64,000 bases of DNA from Anaerolineae bacterium. Lineage in GTDB: Bacteria; Chloroflexota; Anaerolineae; Promineifilales; Promineifilaceae. The notes under the pieces were generated by a model that was not told the origin of the DNA, did not search any database, and saw only the letters and a list, made by a program, of their open reading frames with translations. Of this stretch, positions 46,015 through 55,564 are shown piece by piece (the first letter of the stretch is position 1; every line of letters begins with the position of its first letter). Location: positions 62,001-126,000 of the forward strand of contig JAHDWL010000001.1 in the NCBI GenBank assembly GCA_023384355.1, in the 5' to 3' direction. The position numbers were made by a program, and so were the translations under genes.

Positions 46015-48687
46015 ATGGCCCTCATTTTGACTCACGAAAAAACGGATTTCGACGCGGTTGCGTCCCAATTAGGGGCCAGAAAATTATACCCCTCTGCCAC
46101 AGCCTTGCTGCCACATCATCTTAACCGCAACGTTGTGCAATTTTTGAACCTGTATTGGGACTCCCTGCCTTTCCTGCGAGCCGAGGACTGGAAGCGCCGC
46201 AAGATTGACACTGTGATCCTGGTCGACACCCAGACGTTAGGCAATGTGCGTGGTCTGGTTGCCAAACCCATGGTCCACGTCATCGATCACCACATGGGTC
46301 ATCAGCCCAAGCCTGGCTGGACTTACGAAGTCGAGCCGGTCGGGGCGACGTCAACCATGCTTGTGGAACGGCTTCAGGCGCGCGGCATCGTTCTTACCCC
46401 CGAAGAGGCGACACTGATGTTGCTGGGCATCTATGAGGATACCGGCGGGCTGACCTATGACACGACGACAACCCGCGATGTGCGCGCGGCGGCCGTCTTG
46501 CTGGAACATGGGGCGCAACTTAATGTGGCGCGGAGGTTTCTCAATGTCCCCCTTACCGAGCGTCAGCGCCAACTCTATGATGCATTGATTCGCAATGTCG
46601 TATGGGTTGACCTTGAGGACCTTCAAATCGCCCTGATTTCGGCCGTCGCCCCTTCCGGATTCGACGATGAGATATCATCTGTGGCCCATCGGCTGCGCGA
46701 GACGCTTACCCCTGACGGCCTTTTTGTGATGGTGCAGCTTGGTGATGGTGTCCAGTTGGTGGCACGAAGTTCAGTGGATGAAATCGATGCCGGCATGGTA
46801 GCCCGGCACATGGGCGGCGGTGGACACAGCCGGGCGGCCGCAGCCATGATCGTCGGCGGGCGTTTGCCGTCTGTCATTGACGAACTGCGGAGATTTTTAC
46901 CGAAGGCGGTACGGCCGGCGCAGAGGGTTTCTTCCCTGATGTCCCATGGGGTTCAGACAGTTCCGTCGACTATGCAGGTCCATCAGGTGGCCGATCTGAT
47001 GCAACGCCTCGGCCATGAGGGATACCCGGTTATTGACGACCGTCGTGGTCGCATCGTCGGTCTGGTCACTCGCCGGGCGGTCGACCGCGCCATGAGCCAC
47101 GACATGAGCGGGTTACCGGTGAGCAGGATCATGCGTGCCGGGTCTGTTTACGTATATCCCTCCGACACGATGGAGCGAGTGCAACAATTGATGGCCGTCG
47201 AGGGTTGGGGCCAGATCCCCGTTGTGGCCGAGGACGGCCCAGGACGACCGGATGAAAGACTCCCCATCGGCATCGTCACCCGCACTGATCTGCTCAGTGC
47301 CCTGTTCAAGGCTCCGCCCGAAAGTGCGGAAACAGATCTCCGCGGGCGTCTGGCGCGATCTTTTTCGCCCGATCTATGGGCGATTGTTCGTGTGGCGGGA
47401 GAAACCGCGGCCGACCTGCGAATGCCCATCTATTTTGTCGGCGGGCTGGTGCGCGATCTGTTGCTGGACAAGATGCCCTCGGATATCGATATCGTAGTCG
47501 AGGGGGATGCCATCGCGTTGGCGACGGAATTGCGCCGGCGTTTCGGTGGTCAGGTTTACAGCCACGATCGCTTCGGTACGGCGAAATGGTCCGTTGCGAC
47601 TGGCACACATGAAGCCATCAAGGCGGCGGCCGGGATCCTGAATGATGAGGCAGGGTCGGAAGAGTTGCGCCGAATCCCCGCGCCGGAGCAGATTGACTTT
47701 GTCACCGCGCGCAAGGAGTTTTACAAGCGGCCGACAGCTCTGCCCGATGTGGAGCCGGGATCGATCAAGCTGGACCTGCATCGTCGGGACTTCACCATCA
47801 ACACGCTGGCCATCCGGCTTGACGGCGACTATTTGGGTCAGTTGATCGATTTCTATGGCGGGCAACGCGATCTGCGGCGGGGGATCATCCGCGTGCTTCA
47901 CAGCCTCAGTTTCATCGACGATCCCACGCGCATTTTACGGGCTGTCCGTCTGGAGCAACGCCTCGGTTTCACCATTGAGGAGAATACGGCCGATTTGATC
48001 GCCGCCGCCCTGCCATTCATCGACCGGGTCAGCGGCGAGCGTATTCGCAATGAACTGGAGCTTGGTCTGAACGAGGCCAACCCGGCTCTGGTGCTGGAGC
48101 GTCTGGATGATCTGGGCGTGTTGACGCGGCTGCATCCCGATCTCCATTGGCGACCGGAGACGGCCGCCATTTATGGCCGCATTCAAGCCTTTGCTGATGA
48201 TCCCTTGTGGGGGGATATATTCCGCTCCGGGCCGACGGTCTTCTATTTTTTCTCGACCTGGCTGGCGCAATTCCCCGCGCCTGTTCCCGAACAAGTCGCC
48301 GGCAGGCTCCGTGTCAGAAAGGCGACGCTGGACGATTTGCTGGGCGTTGGCACATTGCGGACGAGATTAGAGGCTTTGCCGGATGACGCCCGCCCCAGCA
48401 GCATTGTGCACACGCTGGAACACTTTGCCCCGCGCACCCTTCTCACCACTCGCCTTCTCGACCTAAGTCCTCGGATGAATGAATGGCTCGATCGCTATGT
48501 CAGTGAGTGGCGATTTGTGCGGCCGTCGACGACTGGACAGGAGTTGAAGCTCGCCGGATTGCCGCCCGGCCCACGCTATGGCCGCATTCTGGAACGACTG
48601 TTGGTGGCGCGTTTGGATGGGGAGGTAGACGATGACGCGGGTGAAAAGGCGTTGCTGGAGGAAATGCTGGGTCGCGAATTGGAATAG
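46015..48687 (+). CDS. DHH-CBS-CCA fusion: DHH phosphoesterase, CBS pair and tRNA nucleotidyltransferase
   Basis: 890 residues in several modules. Residues 1-300 are a DHH/DHHA1 phosphoesterase: TDFDAVASQ, VDTQ, VIDHHMGH, YEDTG and the GGGGHSRAAA motif. Residues about 310-430 are two CBS domains (VSSLMSHGVQTVPSTMQVHQ and VSRIMRAGSVYVYPSDTM). Residues from about 465 are a class II polynucleotide adenylyltransferase with GGLVRDLLLDKMPSDIDIVV, the RRDFTINTLAIRLD motif and FIDDPTRILRAVRLEQRLGF. It probably adds or repairs CCA on tRNA, with a linked nucleotide hydrolase or sensor. Similar fusions occur in several bacterial lineages. No membrane segment is present. Confidence 0.9.
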   Translation: MALILTHEKTDFDAVASQLGARKLYPSATALLPHHLNRNVVQFLNLYWDSLPFLRAEDWKRRKIDTVILVDTQTLGNVRGLVAKPMVHVIDHHMGHQPKPGWTYEVEPVGATSTMLVERLQARGIVLTPEEATLMLLGIYEDTGGLTYDTTTTRDVRAAAVLLEHGAQLNVARRFLNVPLTERQRQLYDALIRNVVWVDLEDLQIALISAVAPSGFDDEISSVAHRLRETLTPDGLFVMVQLGDGVQLVARSSVDEIDAGMVARHMGGGGHSRAAAAMIVGGRLPSVIDELRRFLPKAVRPAQRVSSLMSHGVQTVPSTMQVHQVADLMQRLGHEGYPVIDDRRGRIVGLVTRRAVDRAMSHDMSGLPVSRIMRAGSVYVYPSDTMERVQQLMAVEGWGQIPVVAEDGPGRPDERLPIGIVTRTDLLSALFKAPPESAETDLRGRLARSFSPDLWAIVRVAGETAADLRMPIYFVGGLVRDLLLDKMPSDIDIVVEGDAIALATELRRRFGGQVYSHDRFGTAKWSVATGTHEAIKAAAGILNDEAGSEELRRIPAPEQIDFVTARKEFYKRPTALPDVEPGSIKLDLHRRDFTINTLAIRLDGDYLGQLIDFYGGQRDLRRGIIRVLHSLSFIDDPTRILRAVRLEQRLGFTIEENTADLIAAALPFIDRVSGERIRNELELGLNEANPALVLERLDDLGVLTRLHPDLHWRPETAAIYGRIQAFADDPLWGDIFRSGPTVFYFFSTWLAQFPAPVPEQVAGRLRVRKATLDDLLGVGTLRTRLEALPDDARPSSIVHTLEHFAPRTLLTTRLLDLSPRMNEWLDRYVSEWRFVRPSTTGQELKLAGLPPGPRYGRILERLLVARLDGEVDDDAGEKALLEEMLGRELE

Positions 48688-48703
48688 GTAGCCATCAGGT
48701 AGG

Positions 48704-51052
48704 TTATGGCTCATCGAAGCAGGCGATGGCTTCATCCGTTTCATCGTCAATAACGACCCGTAGGGGACTTCCGGCGGCCAACCGGAGATCGATCACCCTC
48801 ACGCCGCCTGCCAAACCGACCGCTTCAGGCAAAAAATCCAGGAGAATGTTGGGTGATTCGCGCAGCAATTGCCAATCAATTGTGCCTCCCTGGGGCGTGG
48901 GCTGGATGCCGAGGACGAAGATATCAGATTCCCGGACGCTTTTGTAGAAATCCGTGCCGTAGGCCAGTTCCGGAGCAGGGGTATATGGCGGGCTGATCTC
49001 GACCAGCAGCCGGGCGTTGCAAATATCGCTATATGTAACCGGTACGCTCAGGCGGCTATTGAGGACACCCCAGCGGCCCGGTCCCACCAACCCAAAATGC
49101 TCCGCGGGCAAAAGATCGTTCAGATCTGCGATCGTCTCGGCGATTTGATTGCGTTGAGCCTCATCCTCAATGTCATAGTAGACCTCAGGATCGACAAAAA
49201 CAAGGTAATCGATAGCTTCTATGGTGGCCGACGGGAGCAGCGTCGGCACAGAGAACAGACGCCGGCCGATTCCCGTATTGTCTGCCTCCTTATCTTCGTC
49301 GGGTTGGCGGCGTTCGTTCTGGGGGCGACACTCCAGGATGTGTAACCGGTAGCGGTAAGCGTCGCCGCCGCCTGCCGTTCCTTCATCCAGACCGGTCGCG
49401 TCGATCATACCGGCGAATTCCAGGTCGACCGCACCGTTATAAACCTCTTCCAGCCGTTGTAATGCAGCCTTCATAATGTCGATGAAAACGCCCCCCCGTG
49501 TCAACCCGTCGAAAGTCAGAACGATGTGTTCATCGGGTTGGAGAGTGGTGCCTCGCGGGATTGGGTTCAGATCGTCCCCGTTATCGACGGCGGCGATGAG
49601 TGACATCAGGTTTGGTGCGAGGGAAAGAGCCTGGCGCGCCGAGACGGTGATGACCTGGTTCTGTTCCCGGTCGATCACTTCCATAAAGCGTTGGGCATAG
49701 GTGCGTCGCCCCTCAACCGTGTCTTCGGGACGTAATTGCGGGTGGCTGATGGGGATCAGGCGGGGGTAGTCCTGGGCTACGCGATCGACGGCCCTGCTTC
49801 CAAAGCCGGTGACGATACGCAGGAAGCCGTCGCCGCGCCTGATTTCCGGCGTCCAGCAGAACGGGTTCTCGCTGAAACCGACCCCGGCGACATCGGGGAA
49901 GAAGTAACGGCCGTGCCAGCGCCCGGTAACCCGTTGCAGGAGGATGGCCATGCGCTCATCGTAATCGATCATGCCGTGCTTCCGGCGGTAGAGGAGGGCG
50001 TCGGGATTGACCGAACTGGCATAGATGCGGCGTATGGCATCCAGCACCGCACGCAAATTTTCCTCCGGGGATCCCTGATTGGGGCACATGTAGCTGTTGT
50101 ATTTTCCGGCGAACGAGAAGCCGAAGTTGTCTTCCAGCAAACTGGAGGAACGCACGATTAACGGACTGTCCCCCAGGGTTTGCAGCAATTCGCGCACCTG
50201 CACAACCAGATATTCCGGCAATTCCGAAGCCAGAAAATCCTCCACGATTCGGGGATATTCCTTGCGGATCTCATGAACCGGACGGTACTTCTGGTTCATG
50301 TGGTGCTCTAGTTTGTTCATCAGGAAGAACTCGTAGATGACGTCGGTGCCGATGAAATAGGAATCAGGGATATTGATGACGCCGTCGCTAAACTGGTCAT
50401 CGACTTCCTGAAGGATGCGCCAGGCAAGATACATTCCCGCGGCCTTGCCGCCGATCTTGCCGGTGCCGATCAGGCTGCGATGAATTTGTCGCAGATCGCC
50501 GATGGACAGCACGTGTTTGGCCACGCCGATAAACGGCAGCTGGTCGCTCATGAGCCGTTTGATGAGGACGACCTTTATTTCCTGCAGATGGTGATGGTAG
50601 CGCTCAAGTTCATCGGGCGGCATGCGCTCGTACACTTCCCCTTGCCTGAACAGCATCTCCCATGGCGCAATTTCCGGGTTAAACGAGATGGCGACCATGT
50701 CCGGCGCGGAGGAGCGGCTGTTTAACAGCTCGTCGATGAGGGCGTCGAGATGAGCGCTGCCGAGGTTATCGGCGAAGTAGGCATCAGTATGGTAATCGCG
50801 GATGCGCTCCATGCGCGTCGCCCAGGTGTTGGCGTCTTCCTCGTAGTAGGGATCGCCCAGACCCTCACGGCGTTGCGAAGCGATGCTGAGGTCCTGTACC
50901 TCGGCCTCGAACTTTTCGGGACTTATGATGCCGCGCCGAAAAAGTTCCTGTCGCATGCGCTCGCGCAGACGGTCGGCCATAATCGGATATTGGGCGAGCT
51001 TGATGTAGATATCGATGGTCGGCGTGGTCGTGCGCAGGCGCAGATCGGTCAT
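48704..51052 (-). CDS. PEP/pyruvate-binding domain protein (paralog 2)
   Basis: 782 residues. The ATP-grasp PEP/pyruvate-binding domain of the PPDK/PEP synthase type is visible in [60 protein letters not shown] and [16 protein letters not shown]. The phospho-His swivel domain and the C-terminal PEP-binding barrel of PPDK are not evident. The first 250 residues are unique to this pair. It may be a kinase or ligase of unknown target. It starts inside the previous gene's end (4-bp overlap) and is about as long as that paralog, indicating a tandem duplication. Confidence 0.8.
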   Translation of the reverse strand: MTDLRLRTTTPTIDIYIKLAQYPIMADRLRERMRQELFRRGIISPEKFEAEVQDLSIASQRREGLGDPYYEEDANTWATRMERIRDYHTDAYFADNLGSAHLDALIDELLNSRSSAPDMVAISFNPEIAPWEMLFRQGEVYERMPPDELERYHHHLQEIKVVLIKRLMSDQLPFIGVAKHVLSIGDLRQIHRSLIGTGKIGGKAAGMYLAWRILQEVDDQFSDGVINIPDSYFIGTDVIYEFFLMNKLEHHMNQKYRPVHEIRKEYPRIVEDFLASELPEYLVVQVRELLQTLGDSPLIVRSSSLLEDNFGFSFAGKYNSYMCPNQGSPEENLRAVLDAIRRIYASSVNPDALLYRRKHGMIDYDERMAILLQRVTGRWHGRYFFPDVAGVGFSENPFCWTPEIRRGDGFLRIVTGFGSRAVDRVAQDYPRLIPISHPQLRPEDTVEGRRTYAQRFMEVIDREQNQVITVSARQALSLAPNLMSLIAAVDNGDDLNPIPRGTTLQPDEHIVLTFDGLTRGGVFIDIMKAALQRLEEVYNGAVDLEFAGMIDATGLDEGTAGGGDAYRYRLHILECRPQNERRQPDEDKEADNTGIGRRLFSVPTLLPSATIEAIDYLVFVDPEVYYDIEDEAQRNQIAETIADLNDLLPAEHFGLVGPGRWGVLNSRLSVPVTYSDICNARLLVEISPPYTPAPELAYGTDFYKSVRESDIFVLGIQPTPQGGTIDWQLLRESPNILLDFLPEAVGLAGGVRVIDLRLAAGSPLRVVIDDETDEAIACFDEP

Positions 51053-53403
51053 GCGGTCCTCCTGTCTTTTGTCAGATAGCCCACCGCTTCGTCCCGCGCG
51101 CCGTTCATGAGCACGTTCAACCGCGGACTGCCGGGCAGACGATCCAAATCTATGACCTTCAGGTAACGGCTCAACGCGGCATCATCGGGCAGAAGCTCAG
51201 CCAGCGTGTTCGGTGATTTTTCAAAGAAATCCCACTTGATATCTCCGCCCGTCTCTCCCGCGCCGAGGTGGAGCGCCAGCGAGTGGATTCCGGCCTCCAC
51301 CAGGTCCTGGAAGAAATGCGTGCCATAGGACAGTTCAGGCATGTGGCCGTCGTGGGCGATGGCCATCTCGATGAGCACTTTCGTGTTGAAGATGTCGCCG
51401 TAGGTCACATGCACGCCGAGGTCGATGTTGACGCTGCCCCAGCGACCCGGCCCCATCAGGATGAATGGGTCGTTTTCCAGGAGCTTGTTGAGCCGGCCGA
51501 TGGCGCGGGCCAGTTCATGCCGTGTGGTCGTGTCATGCAGCTCGAAATACGCTTCAGGGTCGACGTAGACGATATAGCGGATCCCCTCGGCGCGGCCGTC
51601 CGGCACAAGGTGATTGGATGTGAACAGGATCGATTCAGGCGGGAGATTCCTGGGGATTTTTACCGCGCGGTCATCAGCTCGCTGGCTGAGAGGACGGCAC
51701 TGGAGAATTTTCAGGCGGTATTCCGTTTGCGGGTAGCCGGGGATGACCTCTACGACGAACTCGACATCCACCGGACGCTGATAGGTGGTTTCCAGGCGTT
51801 GCAACGCAGTGCGCATCAGGTTGATGAAGCGCCGGTCTTTGGTCAGGGTGTTGAAGGTCAAAATGAATTCGTCGTCGTGCTGCAAGGAAGCGGTGGAAAT
51901 GATTTCCTGCAAATAGCCGTCGCGGTTTACCGAAGCGATATATCTCAGGTAGGGGTACTTCTCGTCAAGAATGTCAAGAATATGGAGGGTTTCAAATGTG
52001 TTTTTCTCCATATCGATCACGTCGGCATACCATTGGGAGTACTGGCGGATGGCCTTTGTGTTTGTCTCCGGTCGTAGCTGGGGATGGCTGAGCGCAATCA
52101 GCCGCGGGTAGTCATTGCTCACGCGGTCGACGGCCCGCGTGCCGAAACCCCAAACCAGGCGGAGGAACCCGTCCTCACGGCGGATCTTGTCATTCCAACG
52201 GAACGGGTTCTGGCTGAAGGCGACACCGGCCAAAACCGGAAAGTAATAGCGGCCGTAAGGCTTGCCGGCCAGTTCCTGGATGAGCACGGCCATGCGCTCG
52301 TCATAATCGATCAGACCGTGTTGCTGGCGATACAGAATGGCGTCGGGGTTAAGCGTGCTGGCGTAGACGCGCTTCACGGCATTCAGCAGGGCGGTCAGAT
52401 TTTCCTCTTCTGTCCCCTGGTTGGGGCAAAAATAGCTGTTGTATTTGCCGGCGAAAGCGTAGCCGAAGTTGTCCTCCAGCAGGCTTGAAGAACGCACGAT
52501 GAGCGGCCGCCGGCCGATATTTTTAAGCACCGTTCGTAGATGATTGACCACCGCCGGCGGGAAGTGACCGGCGAGGTGGGCGTCAACAATTTGCGGGTAC
52601 TCCTCCCGTATCTCTTCCAGCGGCCGATACTTCTGATTCATGTAGTGGTCGAGACCGTTGATCAGGCGAAACTCATAAATGACCTCGGTGCCAATGAAGT
52701 AGGATTGGGGAACGTCGACGAACGGGTGTAAGTCATTACCGTCACCGAGGTCTTGCCGGAGGATGCGCCAGGCAAGCATCAGGCCTGCGGCCTTGCCGCC
52801 GATCTTGCCGCTGCCGATTCGCCGTTCGTAGATGTAGCGCAGGTCCTGGATCGTGAAGATGCGTTTGGCTACGCCGATGTAGGGTAGCTGGTCGCTGATC
52901 AGACGCTTGATGAGAACGACCTTGATCTCCTCCAGGTGATGCTGTCCGCGTTCGAGATCGCCCTCCGGCAGCCGCTCGTATATTTCTCCTTGCCGAAAGA
53001 GTACTTCCCAGGGGGCGATCTCCGGGTTGAAGTTCAGCCCGGCCGAGACCGACGGCGATGGCTGATCGTGGAGCACTTCCTGGATAATCTGATCCAGCAA
53101 CAGACCGCCAAGATTATTGGCGAATAGGGCGTCCGTCTGGAAGTCGCGAACGCGCGCCTTGCGCTTCTGCCACGTGTGGGTTTCTTCCTGACCGTAAGGG
53201 TCGGTCAGCCGCTCGCGTCCCTGCGATTCGATGGCTTTTTCGCGTACTTGTGCTTCAAAGGTGATCTCGTCGATGATGCCCCGCCGGAACAACTCCTGAC
53301 GCATGCGCATGCGAATCTTGTCAGCCAGTATCGGATAGTGTGCCAGGCGGATGTAAATGTCGATAGCCGGCGTGACGCTGCGCGGCAGTGGTAACGAGGT
53401 CAT
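51049..53403 (-). CDS. PEP/pyruvate-binding domain protein (paralog 1)
   Basis: 784 residues from the ATG at 53403, which has AAGGTAAT upstream; an extended start lacks this. It parallels its neighbour throughout: [20 protein letters not shown] matches PTIDIYIKLAQYPIMADRLR, and [40 protein letters not shown] and [17 protein letters not shown] match the corresponding parts. Again the swivel and barrel domains of PPDK are absent. The two genes are probably co-translated subunits or redundant enzymes. The function remains unknown. Confidence 0.8.
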   Translation of the reverse strand: MTSLPLPRSVTPAIDIYIRLAHYPILADKIRMRMRQELFRRGIIDEITFEAQVREKAIESQGRERLTDPYGQEETHTWQKRKARVRDFQTDALFANNLGGLLLDQIIQEVLHDQPSPSVSAGLNFNPEIAPWEVLFRQGEIYERLPEGDLERGQHHLEEIKVVLIKRLISDQLPYIGVAKRIFTIQDLRYIYERRIGSGKIGGKAAGLMLAWRILRQDLGDGNDLHPFVDVPQSYFIGTEVIYEFRLINGLDHYMNQKYRPLEEIREEYPQIVDAHLAGHFPPAVVNHLRTVLKNIGRRPLIVRSSSLLEDNFGYAFAGKYNSYFCPNQGTEEENLTALLNAVKRVYASTLNPDAILYRQQHGLIDYDERMAVLIQELAGKPYGRYYFPVLAGVAFSQNPFRWNDKIRREDGFLRLVWGFGTRAVDRVSNDYPRLIALSHPQLRPETNTKAIRQYSQWYADVIDMEKNTFETLHILDILDEKYPYLRYIASVNRDGYLQEIISTASLQHDDEFILTFNTLTKDRRFINLMRTALQRLETTYQRPVDVEFVVEVIPGYPQTEYRLKILQCRPLSQRADDRAVKIPRNLPPESILFTSNHLVPDGRAEGIRYIVYVDPEAYFELHDTTTRHELARAIGRLNKLLENDPFILMGPGRWGSVNIDLGVHVTYGDIFNTKVLIEMAIAHDGHMPELSYGTHFFQDLVEAGIHSLALHLGAGETGGDIKWDFFEKSPNTLAELLPDDAALSRYLKVIDLDRLPGSPRLNVLMNGARDEAVGYLTKDRRTA

Positions 53404-53553
53404 GATTACCTTATGATGAAGATGCTCAATTCTTGGGTGAGCCGATTCAGGCCCATTATACACGTCTCTCGCGCTTGCGCGTGTGGTCGATTGCCTGTAA
53501 AACGGGTAGTCTGGCCGCCCGAAACGATCTGTGCGGCTGGAGGAGCTACAGGA

Positions 53554-53898
53554 TTGTCAACTATATTCACAAAGATCATTAACGGCGAAATTCCGGCGAC
53601 TATCGTCTATCGCGACGAGCTGGTGACAGCCTTCAAGGATATCAATCCGGCCGCCCCGGTTCATATCCTCATCGTGCCCAACAAGGAGATCGCCACCGTG
53701 AACGACCTCACCGAGGAGGACGAACGGATGGCCGGGCGAATGTTGCTGGCTGCCGGTAAGCTCGCTGCGCAAGAAGGCATCGCCGAAAGCGGCTACCGTC
53801 TGATCATCAATTGTAACCACGACGGCGGGCAAGAGGTCTATCACCTCCATATGCATCTGCTCGGCGGCCGTCGCCTGGGTCGGATGGTCGCGCGTTAG
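53554..53898 (+). CDS. HIT family nucleotide hydrolase (TTG start)
   Basis: 114 residues. The TTG at 53554 is chosen because GGAGGAG sits 8 nt upstream and the sequence then begins [20 protein letters not shown], the family start; the frame farther upstream lacks homology-like features. The histidine triad is [12 protein letters not shown] near residue 100. HIT proteins hydrolyse AMP-lysine, adenosine phosphoramidate or dinucleoside polyphosphates. It is divergent from paralog 1 and its 3' end overlaps the LysM-M23 gene by 4 bp. Confidence 0.92.
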   Translation: MSTIFTKIINGEIPATIVYRDELVTAFKDINPAAPVHILIVPNKEIATVNDLTEEDERMAGRMLLAAGKLAAQEGIAESGYRLIINCNHDGGQEVYHLHMHLLGGRRLGRMVAR

Positions 53899-55457
53899 CG
53901 AGCGACGGCGTTCACTTCCTCGCGGCAGACGCACGCCTCGCGAACAGCGTTACCGCGCGTCAGGTAGCCGTCATACTCAGCTCCTGCGCCGGATGAAACC
54001 CAACCGCTCATCACGAAGGGCATCGCCCCGTCTGCGCTTATCCAGCGGCCGTTATAGCTGCGGCTGATGTGGACGTGGGTGCCGTTGGAGAAACCGCCTT
54101 CGCATGACGGGTGACCCAGTTGGTCGCCAATGTTGACTTCCGTTCCCAACGGCACGCGGTCGCGAGTTTCGAGGTGCATGTAGGTGATGGCCCAACCCGA
54201 CCCGGCAAAGCCGTCGCCATCCAGGTCGATGACGACCGCTCCGTTCCCGCTGCGGACAACGTGCCCGGCGGTCATGCTGGTAACCCAGTCATCGCTTTGA
54301 AGGCAACCGACTTGCTCGCCGGGAGGTACGAAGTCCAGCGCTCCCCAGGCAGAGCCGGAATTCCAGGCTCCGTGCGGGCCGCCGGTGAAATACCACGTCT
54401 CGCCGGCCGGCCAGGGGAGTTCCATTTCGGGGGACGTCAGTTGTGCCGGCAGGATGGGTTCGAACGTATAGGCGAACGGATTGCCGAACAGCCGGTTCCA
54501 GGTGGCATAGAAGCCATCAGGACTGGTGGCTTGCTGCCATGACTCGAGGTTCGCGCCGTCAATGGCGGCGAAAAAGCGTTGTACCCCGGCCGTCCCGTCG
54601 TTGACGAACGGCGAGAAAGTGATCTGGGTGGTGTCGTCCAGATTGAAGCCGCGAAGACCTCCCTCCGCCCGACCGTAATAGCCGAGGTTTAGCAAATTGG
54701 CCGCCCAACTGAGCTGGCCATAGAGGCCCGGCGCTCCCGTGCCGCTGTATCCCAGATTGGGAACCGGATTCACACCGGACCTTTTTGAAACCCAGGACGT
54801 CTGGTGCTCCAGGACGGCCAGGAGCAGGCGCGGATTGATGCTGTGGCGATCGGCCACCAGCTGCAGGATGGCCGGACCATCCATCATCTGTCCTTCAACC
54901 TCTTCCTGGTAGGTCGCGAGGGCACCGCCCAATCCGGCAACGAACGCCCGCACATCGAAATCACTCGCTGCCGGGCCGTATACAAGTTCGCTGTCAGGCA
55001 GGACTTTGAAATCCGGCCCGATGACCAGTTGTATCTCTACGCCCGGAACCCGCAGCTCCTGGCCGACGTGAACAAGGTCGGGATCTGTCAACCCGTTCAT
55101 GTTCATCAATTCTTCTACCGTGGTATCGTAACGCTGGGCCAGGATGCCCAGGGTTTCTCCGGCGGCCACAGTGTGGCTGCCAAGCGCCCCCCCATTTTCA
55201 GTATCAACCTCGTAGTGTGGCGCGTCGGCGGTCGGTTCCCCGTTATAGTCGGGTACGGGCGTGCCCAGTTGCCCGGCGATCGGTGTACCTTCGTCAGGGA
55301 TCGCCGGATTCGCGGGGACTCCCTGCAACGTGGGAGACGTCGCAACGAAGTTGGATGCAGCCGGATTGGGACGGACGCAGCCACCCAGGACGATCACAAC
55401 GGTCAGACTTATCGTAATTATCGACGTAAATCGGCGGGGTGTCCGAAAGGATAGCAT
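53895..55457 (-). CDS. LysM/M23-type metallopeptidase lipoprotein
   Basis: 520 residues with a lipoprotein signal ([12 protein letters not shown], lipobox Cys near residue 27), a LysM repeat [20 protein letters not shown] ending [11 protein letters not shown] (about 95-140), a middle domain of roughly 200 residues that tolerates glycan-bound repeats, and a C-terminal LytM/M23 domain. The visible metal motifs are [18 protein letters not shown] and GTHVHIS (HxH). A DLDGDG loop lies in the middle of the peptidase domain. Likely a peptidoglycan endopeptidase or an inactive scaffold at the outer face of the membrane. Confidence 0.85.
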   Translation of the reverse strand: MLSFRTPRRFTSIITISLTVVIVLGGCVRPNPAASNFVATSPTLQGVPANPAIPDEGTPIAGQLGTPVPDYNGEPTADAPHYEVDTENGGALGSHTVAAGETLGILAQRYDTTVEELMNMNGLTDPDLVHVGQELRVPGVEIQLVIGPDFKVLPDSELVYGPAASDFDVRAFVAGLGGALATYQEEVEGQMMDGPAILQLVADRHSINPRLLLAVLEHQTSWVSKRSGVNPVPNLGYSGTGAPGLYGQLSWAANLLNLGYYGRAEGGLRGFNLDDTTQITFSPFVNDGTAGVQRFFAAIDGANLESWQQATSPDGFYATWNRLFGNPFAYTFEPILPAQLTSPEMELPWPAGETWYFTGGPHGAWNSGSAWGALDFVPPGEQVGCLQSDDWVTSMTAGHVVRSGNGAVVIDLDGDGFAGSGWAITYMHLETRDRVPLGTEVNIGDQLGHPSCEGGFSNGTHVHISRSYNGRWISADGAMPFVMSGWVSSGAGAEYDGYLTRGNAVREACVCREEVNAVAR

Positions 55458-55564
55458 GGGAAGATTGTAGCGTGTCTGTCTCCCAATCGCATTTATCCGC
55501 CCGCTCTTCGACCGACCGAGCGTGATTCCCGGGTTCCGTGGTGAACCTCTTCCCTGCTGATCGT

